Assembly (NCBI GenBank): GCA_009829735.1
Contig: CM020619.1
Span: 10,716,375-10,780,374 of the forward strand
Source of the DNA: Pyropia yezoensis
Lineage: Eukaryota > Rhodophyta > Bangiophyceae > Bangiales > Bangiaceae
Reading direction: 5' to 3'
DNA: 64,000 nt
The notes under the pieces were generated by a model, which was given only the letters and a program-made list of their open reading frames with translations, did not search any database and was not told the origin of the DNA. How positions within the stretch are numbered: position 1 is the first letter of the stretch; every line of letters starts with the position of its first letter. The position numbers were made by a program, and so were the translations under genes. Positions 52,365-62,830 of the stretch are shown here, piece by piece.

Positions 52365-55300
52365 TCAGCACGCCCGGACCTTCTCAGCGGGAAGGTCCTC
52401 CACATATTCCCACGTATCATCCTTGGCCTTGTAGCCAAACCAACGCACCCTCAACATGAGGCGGTCAGTATCCTCATCCCAACCGTGGTCGATGAACTTG
52501 TCGAACACGTACTCCTGTGGGTCCTGTTTGGTCGCAGGCAGCGAGGGGAGGCGCCACGCTTTCAACGCACGCGCCCAAGCTGGGTCGCCTGCAGGCGGTG
52601 GTGCAACTTTCACCACGTCCTGTCCGTTGACTATGCGGACCCCATCGTCACTTTCGATGGTGAAGCGCCGCCCGTCGGTACGAAGGACCTGGTACGGCCC
52701 CTTCGTTTGGAAAACCAACTTACCCCCAGTTGGGGTATGTGAGTGTACCAGCACCCAGTCACCCTGGTCGGGGACATGCTTCGCATTGCGCACCCTTTTG
52801 TCAAAGGTACGCTTGTAGCGCTTTTGTGCTTTGTCCATCTCAGCCCTGACTTTAGGGATGAGGCTTTCAAGCCTAGCAGCGAACTCTGCCTTACTCTCAG
52901 TAGGAGTAGGCGTACTGCCACCATCCTCCCTAGTTGGGAGCGGCCGCCGCACAGCAATAGACCGCACGCGACGGGGGGTCACAAAAGCGACGGGTACTTC
53001 CCCGGTAGATGAGTGAACCTGCGAATTGTAGGCAGTGGTAAGGATAGAAATGTATTGGTCCCACGTCTTTACGTGCTCACTCACATAGTGGCGCAGCTGC
53101 CTAACAATAGTTTTGTTGAAGCGCTCCACCTGCCCATTAGTTTGTGGGTGGTAGGGGGTGGCATAGTTTGCCTTAACCCCCAACATATCCAGCACTCCCT
53201 GAAACAGTACAGACGCAAATTGCGGTCCATTGTCCGATAGTGTACTATCCGGAATGCCATACGCGGCAACCCAGTGATCTAGGAAGGCTGACACGACCGA
53301 CATGGCCGTGATCTCTGCCAGTGGTATCGCTCGCGTAAGTTTCGTGAAGCGGTCATAGATGACCAGGAGGTACTGGTTGCCCTCCTCGGTCACTGGCAGT
53401 GGCCCAAGGATGTCCATCGCCAACGCGGCGAAGGGCTCCTCGGCCGAGAACAATAGCATAGCCGTAGTAGGCCGCCGTTCCATCAAACGGTTCTGTGCAC
53501 AACTTGTGCAGGCAGCCACCCAACTGTAGATGTCCACCACCATGGACGGCCAGTAGTACCTGGTCCTCAGGGTCTGGTACAGTTTACTAGACCCCAGGTG
53601 TCCACCCGTGGGAGCGTTGTGCTCCCTCTCAAGGATACTGTCCTTGAGGGATGCGGGGACGACAAGTTGTTCGGTCCCCTGGAATACCCCCCTCCTCATG
53701 AGGAGGCCATCGTCTCCCAGATAGAACCACGTCTCCGCCACTGTATCCAGTGTATCCCTCTGCGACTTGCAGAAGGGATCCTCGGCCTGGGCCTTCACCA
53801 CTTCGTCCAGGGACAGGGGCAAGTACTTCTTGTTCCCTGGCGCCTCGGGGTCCAACGCCTGACCCGAGCGCGTGACTACCCCCACGATGGGGATGTCCTC
53901 ATCGACTGGGGTGGTGTCCAGCCCCTCGGTAGGTACCCGAGAGAGGCCGTCGGCAAGGGCATGTTGCCTGCCAGGTCGGTACTCAATATCAAAGTTGAAG
54001 GGTGCAAGTCGCACCCTCCACCGGTTGAGACGAGTATTCGTACAGTCCGTCTTGAAGATGAACTGCAACGCGCGGTGGTCACAGCGGATGAGGAACTTCT
54101 CACCCTCTAGGTAGTGACGAAGTGACGTCACCGCCCACACCACTGCGAGTCCTTCCAACTCGGTGACTCCGTAGTTCTTCTCGGCCGAGTTCAGCCCCTT
54201 GCTGAAGTATCCCACCGGCAAGTACTCCTTGTCCGGCTGCTGCTGAAGCAACACACAACCAAGTTGGTCGTAGCTAGCGTCCACATCCAGGATGTAGTGG
54301 CCTCCCAACCTGGGAATAGCCAGGATAGGGGGCTTCAGCAGGAGGTCCCGAAGAGTCTCAAAGGACTCCTGCTCCACCCGACTTGGGGGAGGCAGGTTCT
54401 TTGGTAGCGTTGAGCTCACTAGCTCATTCAACGGCTTCGCCACCTTGGCGAAGCCCTAAGTGAAACGTCGGTACACGTTACACATCCCGAGGAAGCTCCT
54501 CATCTGGGTCTGGGTCCGGGGGTACTGAGCCTTACGGATGGCTCTCAAGTTTTTCTCGTTGACACTGAGACGCCCCGGACGGACAACATGTCCCAAGTAT
54601 TCCACCTCTTGAGTGAAGAGGTGGCACTGACTCGCCTTCAGTGACACACCGGCGTCAGCAAGTAGCTTGAACACCTGGCCAAGATGGCCAATGTGTTCCT
54701 CCGGACTTCGGGAGAACACAATGATATCGTCTAGGTACACGAGACAGATCTGCCACCGTACTCCGGCCAGAATCATGTCCATAGCGCGCTGGAAAGTTGC
54801 CGGCGCGTTACACAGGCCAAACGGTAGACGCTTGCACTGGTAGGTACCACAGTGACAGGTAAAGGTAGTTTTATGCCTGTCCTCCGGGGCAATGGGAATT
54901 TGCCAGTACCCCGCGTTACAGTCCAGGGTAGAGAACACGTTTGCCTCCCCCAGAGAGTCCAGACAGTCATCCATCCTAGGTAGGGGATAACTGTCCTTCA
55001 CCGTGCTCTCGTTGAGCTTGCGGTAGTCGATACAGAACCGGGGGGTCCCATCAACTTTGGGGACGATAACCACCGGACTCGCCCACTCGGCGTTGCTGGC
55101 CTCGATCACATCGAGGGCCTCCATGCGAGCAACTTGCTCCTTAACGAGGGCCCTTGAACGGGGTCCTCCCCTATACGGTTGTTGGCGTATAGGGGGTGCA
55201 CCGGGCTTCAACTCGATCCGGTGTTGGGTAGCTCTCATGAGTCCCAATTGACCATCCCACAACTTGTGATATTGGTCCAAGAGGCATTCAACTTGAACCC

Positions 55301-56438
55301 TCAACCTGGGTGGAACACCCTCCATGTTCACATGGGGCCGAGGAGAGGCGGCCGACTTGGCTTGACGCTTCTCCTTTCCGGACTTCGGGTCGCTACTTGC
55401 GCCCGCGTTGAGGGTGACCGCTATCACTGGTCCCTCGTGTTGGTCGATATAGCCGAACTTGGCTCCCGACTTGAAGTACTTGGGCGACGAGCTCAGGTTC
55501 ATCACCTGGATACTCCACGGGACTCCGGCTTTGGAGTCCATCGTGCCAAGGGCAACATGCACTTGGTGCTTGCGAGCAAGACGGGGGTTAGGGTGCACCA
55601 ACCCGTTCCCCGTATAATCAGTTACAACATCCACGTGCGCCACCGAGTTGGGGGGCAACGTGACTTTACGGGCTAAACGCAGGGTAGCAGTAAACCCTTC
55701 CCTCACAGAACAAACAGGCTTCGACTGTGAGACTGTCACAGGAGCCACAGACTTTCCCTTACCAAGGATGGGGATAGTCTCCCCATTCATCAACTTGACC
55801 CAGTACTCAGGGCCACAAATCAAAGGCACTTGTGTTACGACATAAGGGGTACCCAGAAGCAGGGGTACCGATATATTCTCAACGACACCATAGGTCACGT
55901 CGACCTCATGGGTCCCCAACCTAGTTGGTAGGGTCACAGCACCAACGATGGGAAGTACCCCACCATTGATATCAATCAGATGGTCAGCTTTAGACTTCCA
56001 GCGTTGGAGCTTCATCTCCTTTGGTAATAGCGACTCGCAAATCAAGGAGGCTCCTGACCCGGTATCAAGTACGATACGGGCACAACAGGCGCGGCCGGGG
56101 GCAAGTTGCACCCGTCCAGCCACCTGGAAGTTCTCACCCGTCAACACCGCGGTGACCCGACGTGGGTTTACGTTCTTGGGGAGTCCTACCCGAGGTGGGC
56201 GGACCCCCTTAGGTCGCCGCAGTATCCGACACGGTTGATTCGTCCTTTTGGCCCACTTGGCCGAGGCTGTCGTTGTGAGCTTCGGACGTCCAGCTCCAAC
56301 GGTCATTCGTTTCCCGCCGACTTGGCGTCCGAATCTGAGGGCGGAGGGGAAGACGACGAGTCCGAGGACGACGTGTCCGCCTCCTCCGCCGAGGGTGTGG
56401 CGACCGCCACCACTGGTCGAGACCCACCCTCGCGGCAT
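52365..56438 (-). CDS. Ty3/gypsy Pol (protease - RT - RNase H - integrase - chromodomain), one in-frame TAG
   Basis: Copies and integrates the element. Order from the N-terminus: aspartic protease (VLDTGSGASLIC); RT with YPLPRMDDCLDSL, LPFGLCNAPATFQRAM and active site YLDDIIVFS; RNase H starting ILDVDASYDQLG with RCDHRALQF; integrase zinc module (H-N-A-P-T-G-G-H ... CTSC); core with AMDILGPLP, LSDNGPQF and NGQVERFNK (D-D-E); and a C-terminal chromodomain (RLMLRVRWFGYKAKDDTWEY). The frame is interrupted at 54456-54458 by TAG inside the conserved NVYRRF.xGFAKVAKPLNEL region, where an amino acid is expected. The Pol frame overlaps the end of gag in a different frame (56303-56438), as in elements using ribosomal frameshifting. 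TGA stop at 52365. Confidence 0.95.
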
Positions 56439-58273
56439 GAACGTACTTCGTTCGTAGCCGACTTCTTACTCGCATTCCTAACAAGTTGTTGGATGCGTTT
56501 ACTCAACTTGGGGCAGTCATATGCCCAGTGTCCATCGGAGTTGCAGTTCCAACACCGATTGTCAGTTCCCGGAGGGGTCTTCCCAACTGGGGAAGACGAC
56601 GAGGTACCTTGGGAAGTTCCCGCGGCAGCTACCACCCTCTGTTTGCGGATTCGGCGTGCCTCTCGCAACTCTCTGGCCTGGCGCGCCTCCTCCCGTTCCT
56701 TGGCCAACTCGGCTCGACGCTCCTGGCGTTGTTCCTCCCGCAACTTGCGGTAGGCCTCGCCTCTGCGGTAGGCGAACCTAGCCAACCCGGCCAGGGTCGC
56801 CCGGGCAGTGTTATGCTCCCGGGTCTCCATCCGGACTGACCAATGGAGTCCCTCCACAAACCGACTCTTCACCACAGCTTGTGGATGAAGGAACCCACAA
56901 AGATTGTTGAGCTTACGGACTCGCTCCGCGAAGGACAACTCGTCCTCCGCCTCTTCCTGATGGGCTTGCGTGAACTCCTCGACTTGGGAAGCCAACGCCG
57001 CTTCATCAACCACGGCTCTCAACAACCAGTTGACGAGCTCCAAATAGGACGTCACCTCCCCAGCGCCTCCACTTGAGGAGCTGGGCATGACGGACATAAG
57101 TTCTGTCCGCAGGTCTCCCTTCGTAAATTCCTATAGCATGTAAAAAGCCATGCCTTCACTTATGGCATTGTCGTCACAGGCTTTTGTGAAACGACGGAGG
57201 AACTCAAAGACACGGAGGGGGGGAGTTCCATCCCACTCCGCTTTGTGCCCAAAAGAATGAAGTGCATTCTTCTTGGCACGGCCCATGGCTCGGGCCTGGT
57301 CAGGACCATACGCCACCGACTTGTTGTGGAGGGCGTAGGTCTCACAGTCAAAGATCCTCTGGTAGACCGGGTTGGCTACCTGGATCTTGGGCGGCACCTC
57401 ACGTTGAGGGAACAGCCGCTGTAGCACGGGGGTAAGTTCACCCTCTGTGCCTGTAGTCCGGCGCGGCGCGCTTGGTGTAGCCGCCGGCGTTGCCGGGGGG
57501 AACTCCCCCATGAAGGGCGTATGCCCCACCGAGTATGGTGTGGCTCCCTCTTTGGGAGTCACAGGTGTCGCCCCCTGTTCGGGGCGACCCGAGATAGGCG
57601 TGAGGGGGGATTCCCCCTGCGCCTGCGGGCTCGAAAGCCCCAATTCGGTCTGGACATTAAGGCCATCTGGCAATCTCGCCACAATCTGATTCAGAATAGT
57701 ATTCGTCATCGTGACCACCAGGTCCGGCAAAGTCTGCCGCAACACATTGGTCGCCTCCCGACGGACAGTTTCCGCGAGGAGTGGATTGACGACTCCAGTT
57801 GAGTCTCGGTCCGCCTCCGGGAGTCCACCTGAGGGGTAACCACGTTCCTCAGGGGTCTCAACCGGGGGCATGGGCGCAAGCCCATCGCCGACCAACGGAG
57901 GTCCGCCGTCCTCCGAAAGCCTAGTTGGCGACGGCTCCATGCCAAAGTTGGCTCCGACCCGAGTGGAACCCGCGGGGACAGTCCTCACCCCTTGGGACGT
58001 TCCCGTTGAGTATACCACGCGGTGGCCAGACTTCGGCCCACCCACATCAGAAGTGTCACCCGAGTGAACTCCCGACTGAGTCGGGGTGGCCTGTTGCCCG
58101 CACGCACTTCCAGTCCTGCTGGCTTGAGGGACCTCTAGTCCCTCTGCGACCCCAGGTAAACCCACCTGTGTCTCACCAGTATTCAAAGGCACTGAAGTAC
58201 GTGCGTCACCCGTGTACTCCCCGGACGACGGGGGGTCCGAGCTAGCCATGTTAGCTAACGATCCGTATGACAC
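56303..58273 (-). CDS. Ty3/gypsy Gag, one in-frame TAG
   Basis: Structural protein that forms the virus-like particle and packages RNA. The frame starts at 58273 (MSYGSLANMASS), about 75 bp inside the primer binding site. It has a Pro/Thr/Gly-rich N-terminus, then a capsid-like region (PPLRVFEFLRRFTKACDDNA through LVNWLLRAVVDEAALASQVE), a basic Arg/Glu-rich helix, a zinc knuckle CWNCNSDGHWAYDC (CX2CX4HX4C), and an acidic tail ending in TGA at 56303. TAG at 57131-57133 interrupts the capsid-like region between FYML and EFTKGDLRTEL in an otherwise continuous frame. Given the very similar LTRs, the stop is either very recent or was already carried by a copy mobilised in trans. Confidence 0.9.
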
Positions 58274-58348
58274 GGTCCAAGTCCTCCGTTCCTCTGAGAC
58301 AGAGGGCCCCCTACACCCGGGTGCACCCGGAGGTAAAGTTTACCTCTG

Positions 58349-58366
58349 TCCCCTGCTGCTCCACCA
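58349..58366 (-). other. Primer binding site of the gypsy element
   Basis: Two bases inside the 5' LTR, the minus strand reads TGGTGGAGCAGCAGGGGA. Its complement ends in ACCA, as the 3' end of a tRNA would. The priming tRNA was not identified. Confidence 0.6.
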
Positions 58367-58368
58367 AA

Positions 58369-58838
58369 TGTGGCAAAAACCACTCGCACACACGGCACCC
58401 AAGTTGGGGCGGTGTACAAGGGCTGCCTCCCGTGTCGGGGGAACCGGAAGAAGTGCAAGTCGCACACACTCTGTCCCTGTTGTGGGGCAAACCCCCCACT
58501 GACAAACAAGAAGATGGTGTGTGGTCCAACAGTTTCTTGGTCGGGACGGGGACGCAGGGCCAAGCCCCGCTGTCCCTCCCCTTATCCCCCCAGGGTCCAC
58601 TCAGAATCTCGCCACTCAGAATCTCCCACCCCGGCACCTGCCCACCGGGCCACACGAAAATTCAAGACGGTAAATGCAGAAAACCCTCAAATCCAAGTTG
58701 GATTTACTACTAAGCTAACTATCCCAAACTTAGGGAATACGGACCCAAATGCAGGGGGAGGAACGGATCAGGCTAGTGGCCTGCCGCCCCTTGCATGGCA
58801 CGTGTTGCCCCCCCTACCTGGGGGTCAATACTGCCACA
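58369..58838 (-). repeat. 5' LTR of the gypsy element
   Basis: 470 bp, TG...CA, about 99.4% identical to the LTR at 49488-49957. It precedes the primer binding site and gag on the minus strand. Confidence 0.97.
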
Positions 58839-58843
58839 GCAGA
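58839..58843 (+). repeat. Target site duplication (right), GCAGA
   Basis: Matches the five bases before the left LTR. Confidence 0.92.
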
Positions 58844-58912
58844 GGCTGAGGGGTGGGTGAGGGTCGTGTCTACAAACCGCGATTCCCCGTGCCCCACGTG
58901 TCCATCGGCAGG
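58841..58912 (+). repeat. Right unit of the tandem duplication split by the gypsy insertion
   Basis: GGCTGAGGGGTGGGTGAGGGTCGTGTCT through CCACGTGTCCAT (quoted in part) corresponds to 49417-49475. Confidence 0.8.
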
Positions 58913-60511
58913 TGGTACCGCCCGTGTGCATTGTCCAAGGCCTGTTACCACAGCTTGGTGTGGCACCCGCGTCGAAATTTTACCCCCCTGTTGGCCCTGG
59001 TGCACCACAGCGGGCGACGAGACGCGCCACGTGAAAAGCAAAGCCACACCCTGATTGGATGGTACGAAATTACCCGTCTCTGTGGGACGGGGCCCCTGGA
59101 AAAGGCAAACGGGCGTCCGGGGCACGCTCCCACGCCCGCCTACGACTGACAAGGGGAGGGGGGGGGGGGGGGGGTCGCGTACAGTAAGGGTGTCCGAGCA
59201 AGCAGCGCTTGCTTCCACATCATCGGGCGAGCGTCCGTGCTGGACTCGCGTGAGTCTGTTGTCAATGGAGCTCTGGAACCCGCTCTCCCATGCACCGTCC
59301 AAAAACGCGGCTTCACAGGCCACCCGCGCACCCGCGTCCTGGGAGGCTGTGGACAGGCCCCACACGCACACTGTACGTGGATCGTCAATCGGTCCACATG
59401 CGCGCGGCTCGAGCGCGCGTCGCGATGCGCACAGTAAGAACGAGCACACGGCCACTGATCGCATCTCTTTGAACCTCAGCGGCGACACGGTCACGATCGC
59501 CGATACTGCCAACCAATGTGGGGCCCGGCTCCAGTGGGGGGCATACAGTGCTGGCCCTTGTCGCGCGGGGGCCGTTGCACACACATAGAGAATGTCGCCT
59601 CAGCCGCCTGGGGCGGCCTGGTCCCCACCCCCACCCACACACAACTCGCCCCCGGGGTTAGACGCTTCCCGGAGAGCGCCCCACCCGGCCCTTTTCTCTC
59701 AACCGTCATTAGAGGCGCACCCCGTCCCGGATTCCTTGCCCGTGACGGATGATGGGTGCGCTTGTCGAGCACTGCGGACGGCCCAGGTACTGTATGTGCC
59801 TCGCGGCGCCGGGGGCGCGCGGCTTCGCACTAATCCCCAGCCGCCCATGGCGGGTGAAGGGGGGGCTTGACTAGTATTGGGGGCGGCCGGGGCCAGCACC
59901 CTGCAGCGCATGGGGCGGGCGGGCGTGCCCGGGCCCTGCAGCTCCCCTCCTCCCCCTACCATGGGCGGGGCCCACAGGAAAGGTGGACAAACGCGTGGCG
60001 TGAAAAAAATGGTCACGCACGGGAGGGTGCTGTGCGTGGTCGAGGAGCGTGCTCCTGGAGGGGCGCTAGTGTAGCCGATCCGCCGTTGCGGACGCGCTCT
60101 CTGTGACACACGCCCGTGCACAGGCAACCTCCAACTCAACCCAACCCGCACCCACACTGTTGGTGGTTGTGCCCTTCCCCGCACCCACCCGCCAGGGCCG
60201 CCGCGCCCCCATCACAATCCTGCCCCACCCCTTTCTATCCCCGCGGGCTATTAAAGCCCTGCCGCGGGTGTGCCTCGCCACGGGGTCGTTGCAGGCTCCC
60301 CCACCGCCCGCCCCGCACACGGCCTCACGGCAAAGAGACAGGCGGGCCTCACGGGTGTGCTCCACCCCTGTCGTCCAGGCACCTCTCGCCCGTTCCCCAG
60401 ACCCGCCTCACCGTGACCCCCGCCCCTCGATTGTTTCCCCGCCTGCCCCCCCCCCCCCCACCCCCCCCCCCCCCCACATCGCCTGTGCCTGCCGCCCGGC
60501 ACGCGGCCCTG
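58913..60511. other. No gene seen; G/C runs; 5' flank of the next gene
   Basis: A G run is at about 59157-59173 and paired C runs are at about 60447-60476. The latter form a pyrimidine-rich leader 35-65 bases before the ATG at 60512. An AT-rich CTATTAAAG at about 60247 could be a weak TATA-like element. Confidence 0.4.
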
Positions 60512-61540
60512 ATGGAGAACAAAGACGCGCCCAGCTCTCCTGCTATGCCCTTGGTGGCCGCCCCCCCCGCCGCTCGCGGCCCGTCGTGGACCGCGACCCT
60601 GGGCGACTGCCGTGCTCGCGACCGCTGGGCGACTCTGCCGACGCACGTCGCCTTTTTTGCGTGGTCGCGATTCACGTCCCTCTTCCCTTTGGCCGCGCCG
60701 GTACCGTCCAATGGCGTGGCAACCGACGGGCTGTTCCTGCACACTCCGTCAGAGCGGGTGGAGTTGATGGTCATGAAGCACGTCTGCGACAAGGCCGACC
60801 TGCCGGTAGGTAGCCTGCCGTCCTTTGACCCGGACAACTACCCAGGCGACATCCCGACGGCGGTCCACGAGGCGCTCGAGAACAAGGAGAGTGCCGCCCA
60901 CCTCGAGCGCTTCTTCCGTCGCAAGCACCGGGTACTGGTGTGTGCCTCCCAGGTCGAGGGTGTGTCCATGTCGCACGACAACCTCACTGACCTGTGTCCG
61001 GCGCTTCCCTTGTGGTGGTACCAGGTGGAGGTTCCGTACGGCATGCCCGTGGCACTCCACAACGTCGTCTCCCTCCGCGGTAGTCTGCTACAGTCCAACC
61101 GGCCTGAGAATGGGGCCGCAGCCGCCTTGTCCAGTTCGTGGCTGCTGAGCGTTGCCGTCGTGCTGGCGGGGTCCGTCGTATCGAAAAAGATTCTGTGGCT
61201 CATCCCTCAAGCCTTGGTGGACATCCTCGCCGACGCCGACTATGCGGTGCTGTGCAACGGGGACGACACGCTGCGCCACGTCTTGGGGGCAGCCCTCGAG
61301 CTACTACGCGTGCTGTGGATCGAACAGTACGCGGTGGAGGCATTCCTCGGGGAAACCCTAGACGAGCGGCGCGCCTTGCGCTGCGAGAACCGCCCAGAGG
61401 GCGGCGCTGGCCGTGTGTACCTGCGGGAAAGCGTGGCTCTCCCGGGCCTCCCCTGCACCTCGGACGTGCTGGCGGACGTCGTGATGCCTAGCGTGGCGCC
61501 GGTGCCTTTCATTCCGCCCCCCCCCCATGAGCTTTGGTGA
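60512..61540 (+). CDS. Stand-alone member of the gypsy accessory family (WWxxVEVP family)
   Basis: Function unknown; 342 residues from the ATG at 60512 (MENKDAPSSPAMPLV) to a TGA at 61540, with no internal stop. It is collinear with the gypsy antisense ORF: LPLWWYQVEVPYGMPVALHN matches PEWWPQVEVPYGFPALLPRL, LWLIPQALVDIL matches LWHLPLRLIQGL, IEQYAVEAFL follows, and GRVYLRESVALPGLPCTSDV matches GRVVLREGLGIGDYPYAPGV. It lacks the Ser/Arg-rich tail and I see no gag, pol or LTR around it. It may therefore be a captured (domesticated) copy or the ancestor of the retrotransposon gene. A strong C-tract leader precedes it. Confidence 0.75.
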   Translation: MENKDAPSSPAMPLVAAPPAARGPSWTATLGDCRARDRWATLPTHVAFFAWSRFTSLFPLAAPVPSNGVATDGLFLHTPSERVELMVMKHVCDKADLPVGSLPSFDPDNYPGDIPTAVHEALENKESAAHLERFFRRKHRVLVCASQVEGVSMSHDNLTDLCPALPLWWYQVEVPYGMPVALHNVVSLRGSLLQSNRPENGAAAALSSSWLLSVAVVLAGSVVSKKILWLIPQALVDILADADYAVLCNGDDTLRHVLGAALELLRVLWIEQYAVEAFLGETLDERRALRCENRPEGGAGRVYLRESVALPGLPCTSDVLADVVMPSVAPVPFIPPPPHELW

Positions 61541-62404
61541 GGGCTTCCCCGCCAGCATGTAGTCGAGTGGTGGCGGAGGTGGTGGCAGCAGTGGCTGGCA
61601 CGCCTCGTGTACACGAGGCGGGCATGTGCTAGCCGAGTGCGTGCCCTGACAGCAGGGGGGGGGGTTCGTGAGTAGGTGGGCTGGCACCGCCTGTGCGTCA
61701 ACGTTTGCTTGTCCTGTGGGTCGGGTGGCCTTGTGTTTGCGTGTCCAGATGTTCTCTGTGGTCCCCTGCCATGACGGGTTGTCGTGTGTAGATTTAGAAA
61801 AAGGGGTCATTGTGGTCGTGGAAAAACGAGCATACTTGCATGCCAACGGCCGGCCAGAACATCAGCCACAGTGCCACACTATATATGGCCCCTCCGATGC
61901 GAGTGGGTGGAGCACCTGCTGTCCCGTAGCCACTGTCACCGCCCCAACAGCCGTACTGGCGAAAAGGGTGACCGGGCACTGAGGCGGCCTGTATATTAGA
62001 GACAGGGGAAATGGACAGCGCAAACGTGTCGGAATGAGCTGGGCCGACCGTCTCTAAACGGGACAGCACGCGGATGGGGATCGGCAACCACCCGCTTGGC
62101 GCGGGCACGTGCTCGCGCCCGTCACTACCGAGGCGGCGGCGATGGCGGGGGTGGTGGCAAAAAGGGGTGGGGGAGGTGGATGGACTGGGCATGTCTAGGC
62201 GGGCGGCCGTCGCGACTTTGGCGGTCGACAAGAGCACCGGTACGTACGCCCAACGCCGGTCGACAACGGCACCGGTACGCCCGACTGGCGTGCGGCGCAG
62301 CCACCCCGCCATGGCAAGGGCAAAGAAAGCCGTTTAGTGAAACCGCGATACACCACATTGACAAACCCATTGCACAGTATTTGAGAAGAATTGTCAACAT
62401 TTAA
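61541..62404. other. No gene seen
   Basis: Contains a TATATATG sequence at about 61879 and mixed-composition DNA without a supported frame. Confidence 0.45.
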
Positions 62405-62719
62405 GTGACCAGCACCGTCTACTTTATCAGTTGTGTGTGTACTTTGAAATATATTTCCTGCGAGTGCCGCGCAGCGCTCCGTTATGTACATAACAAGACG
62501 GGTGCGAGTGACCTCGACCGCTGTCGGGGCATGTCGGTAACCAATGAGATCGTGATAGACAAAAACACAAACGTTGTTCACGAGTGCCATTCCCACATAC
62601 AAAATCGTGCGATCGATGACGTGATCCGATTTTTGATGAATCACGGCACCATATCATATGATAGTGTTCAGGTTACTTTTTCAACTGATGGCGAGGACCA
62701 CTTCTTAGTTGATAGATAA
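62405..62719 (+). CDS. Small ORF resembling a FLYWCH-type zinc finger
   Basis: A 104-codon frame from ATG to TAA. It contains YISCECRAALRY, then DLDRCRGMSVTNE, then VVHECHSHIQNRAIDDVIRF. The spacing C-x-G-x3-T ... H-x-C-H-x-H is reminiscent of FLYWCH/MULE N-terminal zinc fingers (W/Y..C...C.G..T...H.H). A palindrome-family copy (GTTATGTACATAAC, 62481-62494) lies inside the frame and encodes part of RYVHNK. It may be a fragment of a Mutator-like transposase or a chance frame. Confidence 0.3.
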   Translation: MTSTVYFISCVCTLKYISCECRAALRYVHNKTGASDLDRCRGMSVTNEIVIDKNTNVVHECHSHIQNRAIDDVIRFLMNHGTISYDSVQVTFSTDGEDHFLVDR

Positions 62720-62816
62720 ACCACATTTCCGTCCAACTGTTTCAGTGTGTACGGTTCGCGATCCTCGCGAACCCACATGAAAACAGTCGCGGCCCGGTGA
62801 GATCTCTTGGCATCAT

Positions 62817-62830
62817 GTTATGTACATAAC
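62817..62830 (+). repeat. Dispersed palindrome copy GTTATGTACATAAC
   Basis: It is followed by GCGACCCCGTC, the same kind of right flank as in the array at 22.7-23.0 kb. A second copy is at 62481-62494. Confidence 0.85.

Larger units (their letters stand above)
49488..58838 (-). mobile_element. Complete Ty3/gypsy chromovirus-type LTR retrotransposon (9,351 bp)
   Basis: Both LTRs (470 bp, TG...CA) are present with a perfect 5-bp target duplication. On the minus strand the order is 5' LTR, primer binding site, gag, protease-RT-RNase H-integrase-chromodomain, then a polypurine tract and the 3' LTR. An extra gene lies between pol and the 3' LTR on the opposite strand. I count 3 differences between the two LTRs in 470 bp (about 0.6%), so insertion is recent. 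Even so, gag and pol each carry one in-frame TAG. A chromodomain at the Pol C-terminus points to chromatin-directed integration, as known for chromoviruses. Confidence 0.97.

Noticed and set aside
25050-57133. Reassigned TAG codon in this organism
   Set aside because: TAG interrupts the helicase, gag and pol, but TAG also ends several genes at sensible places (helicase at 23244, 46320, 47267, 52211), so it is read as a stop.
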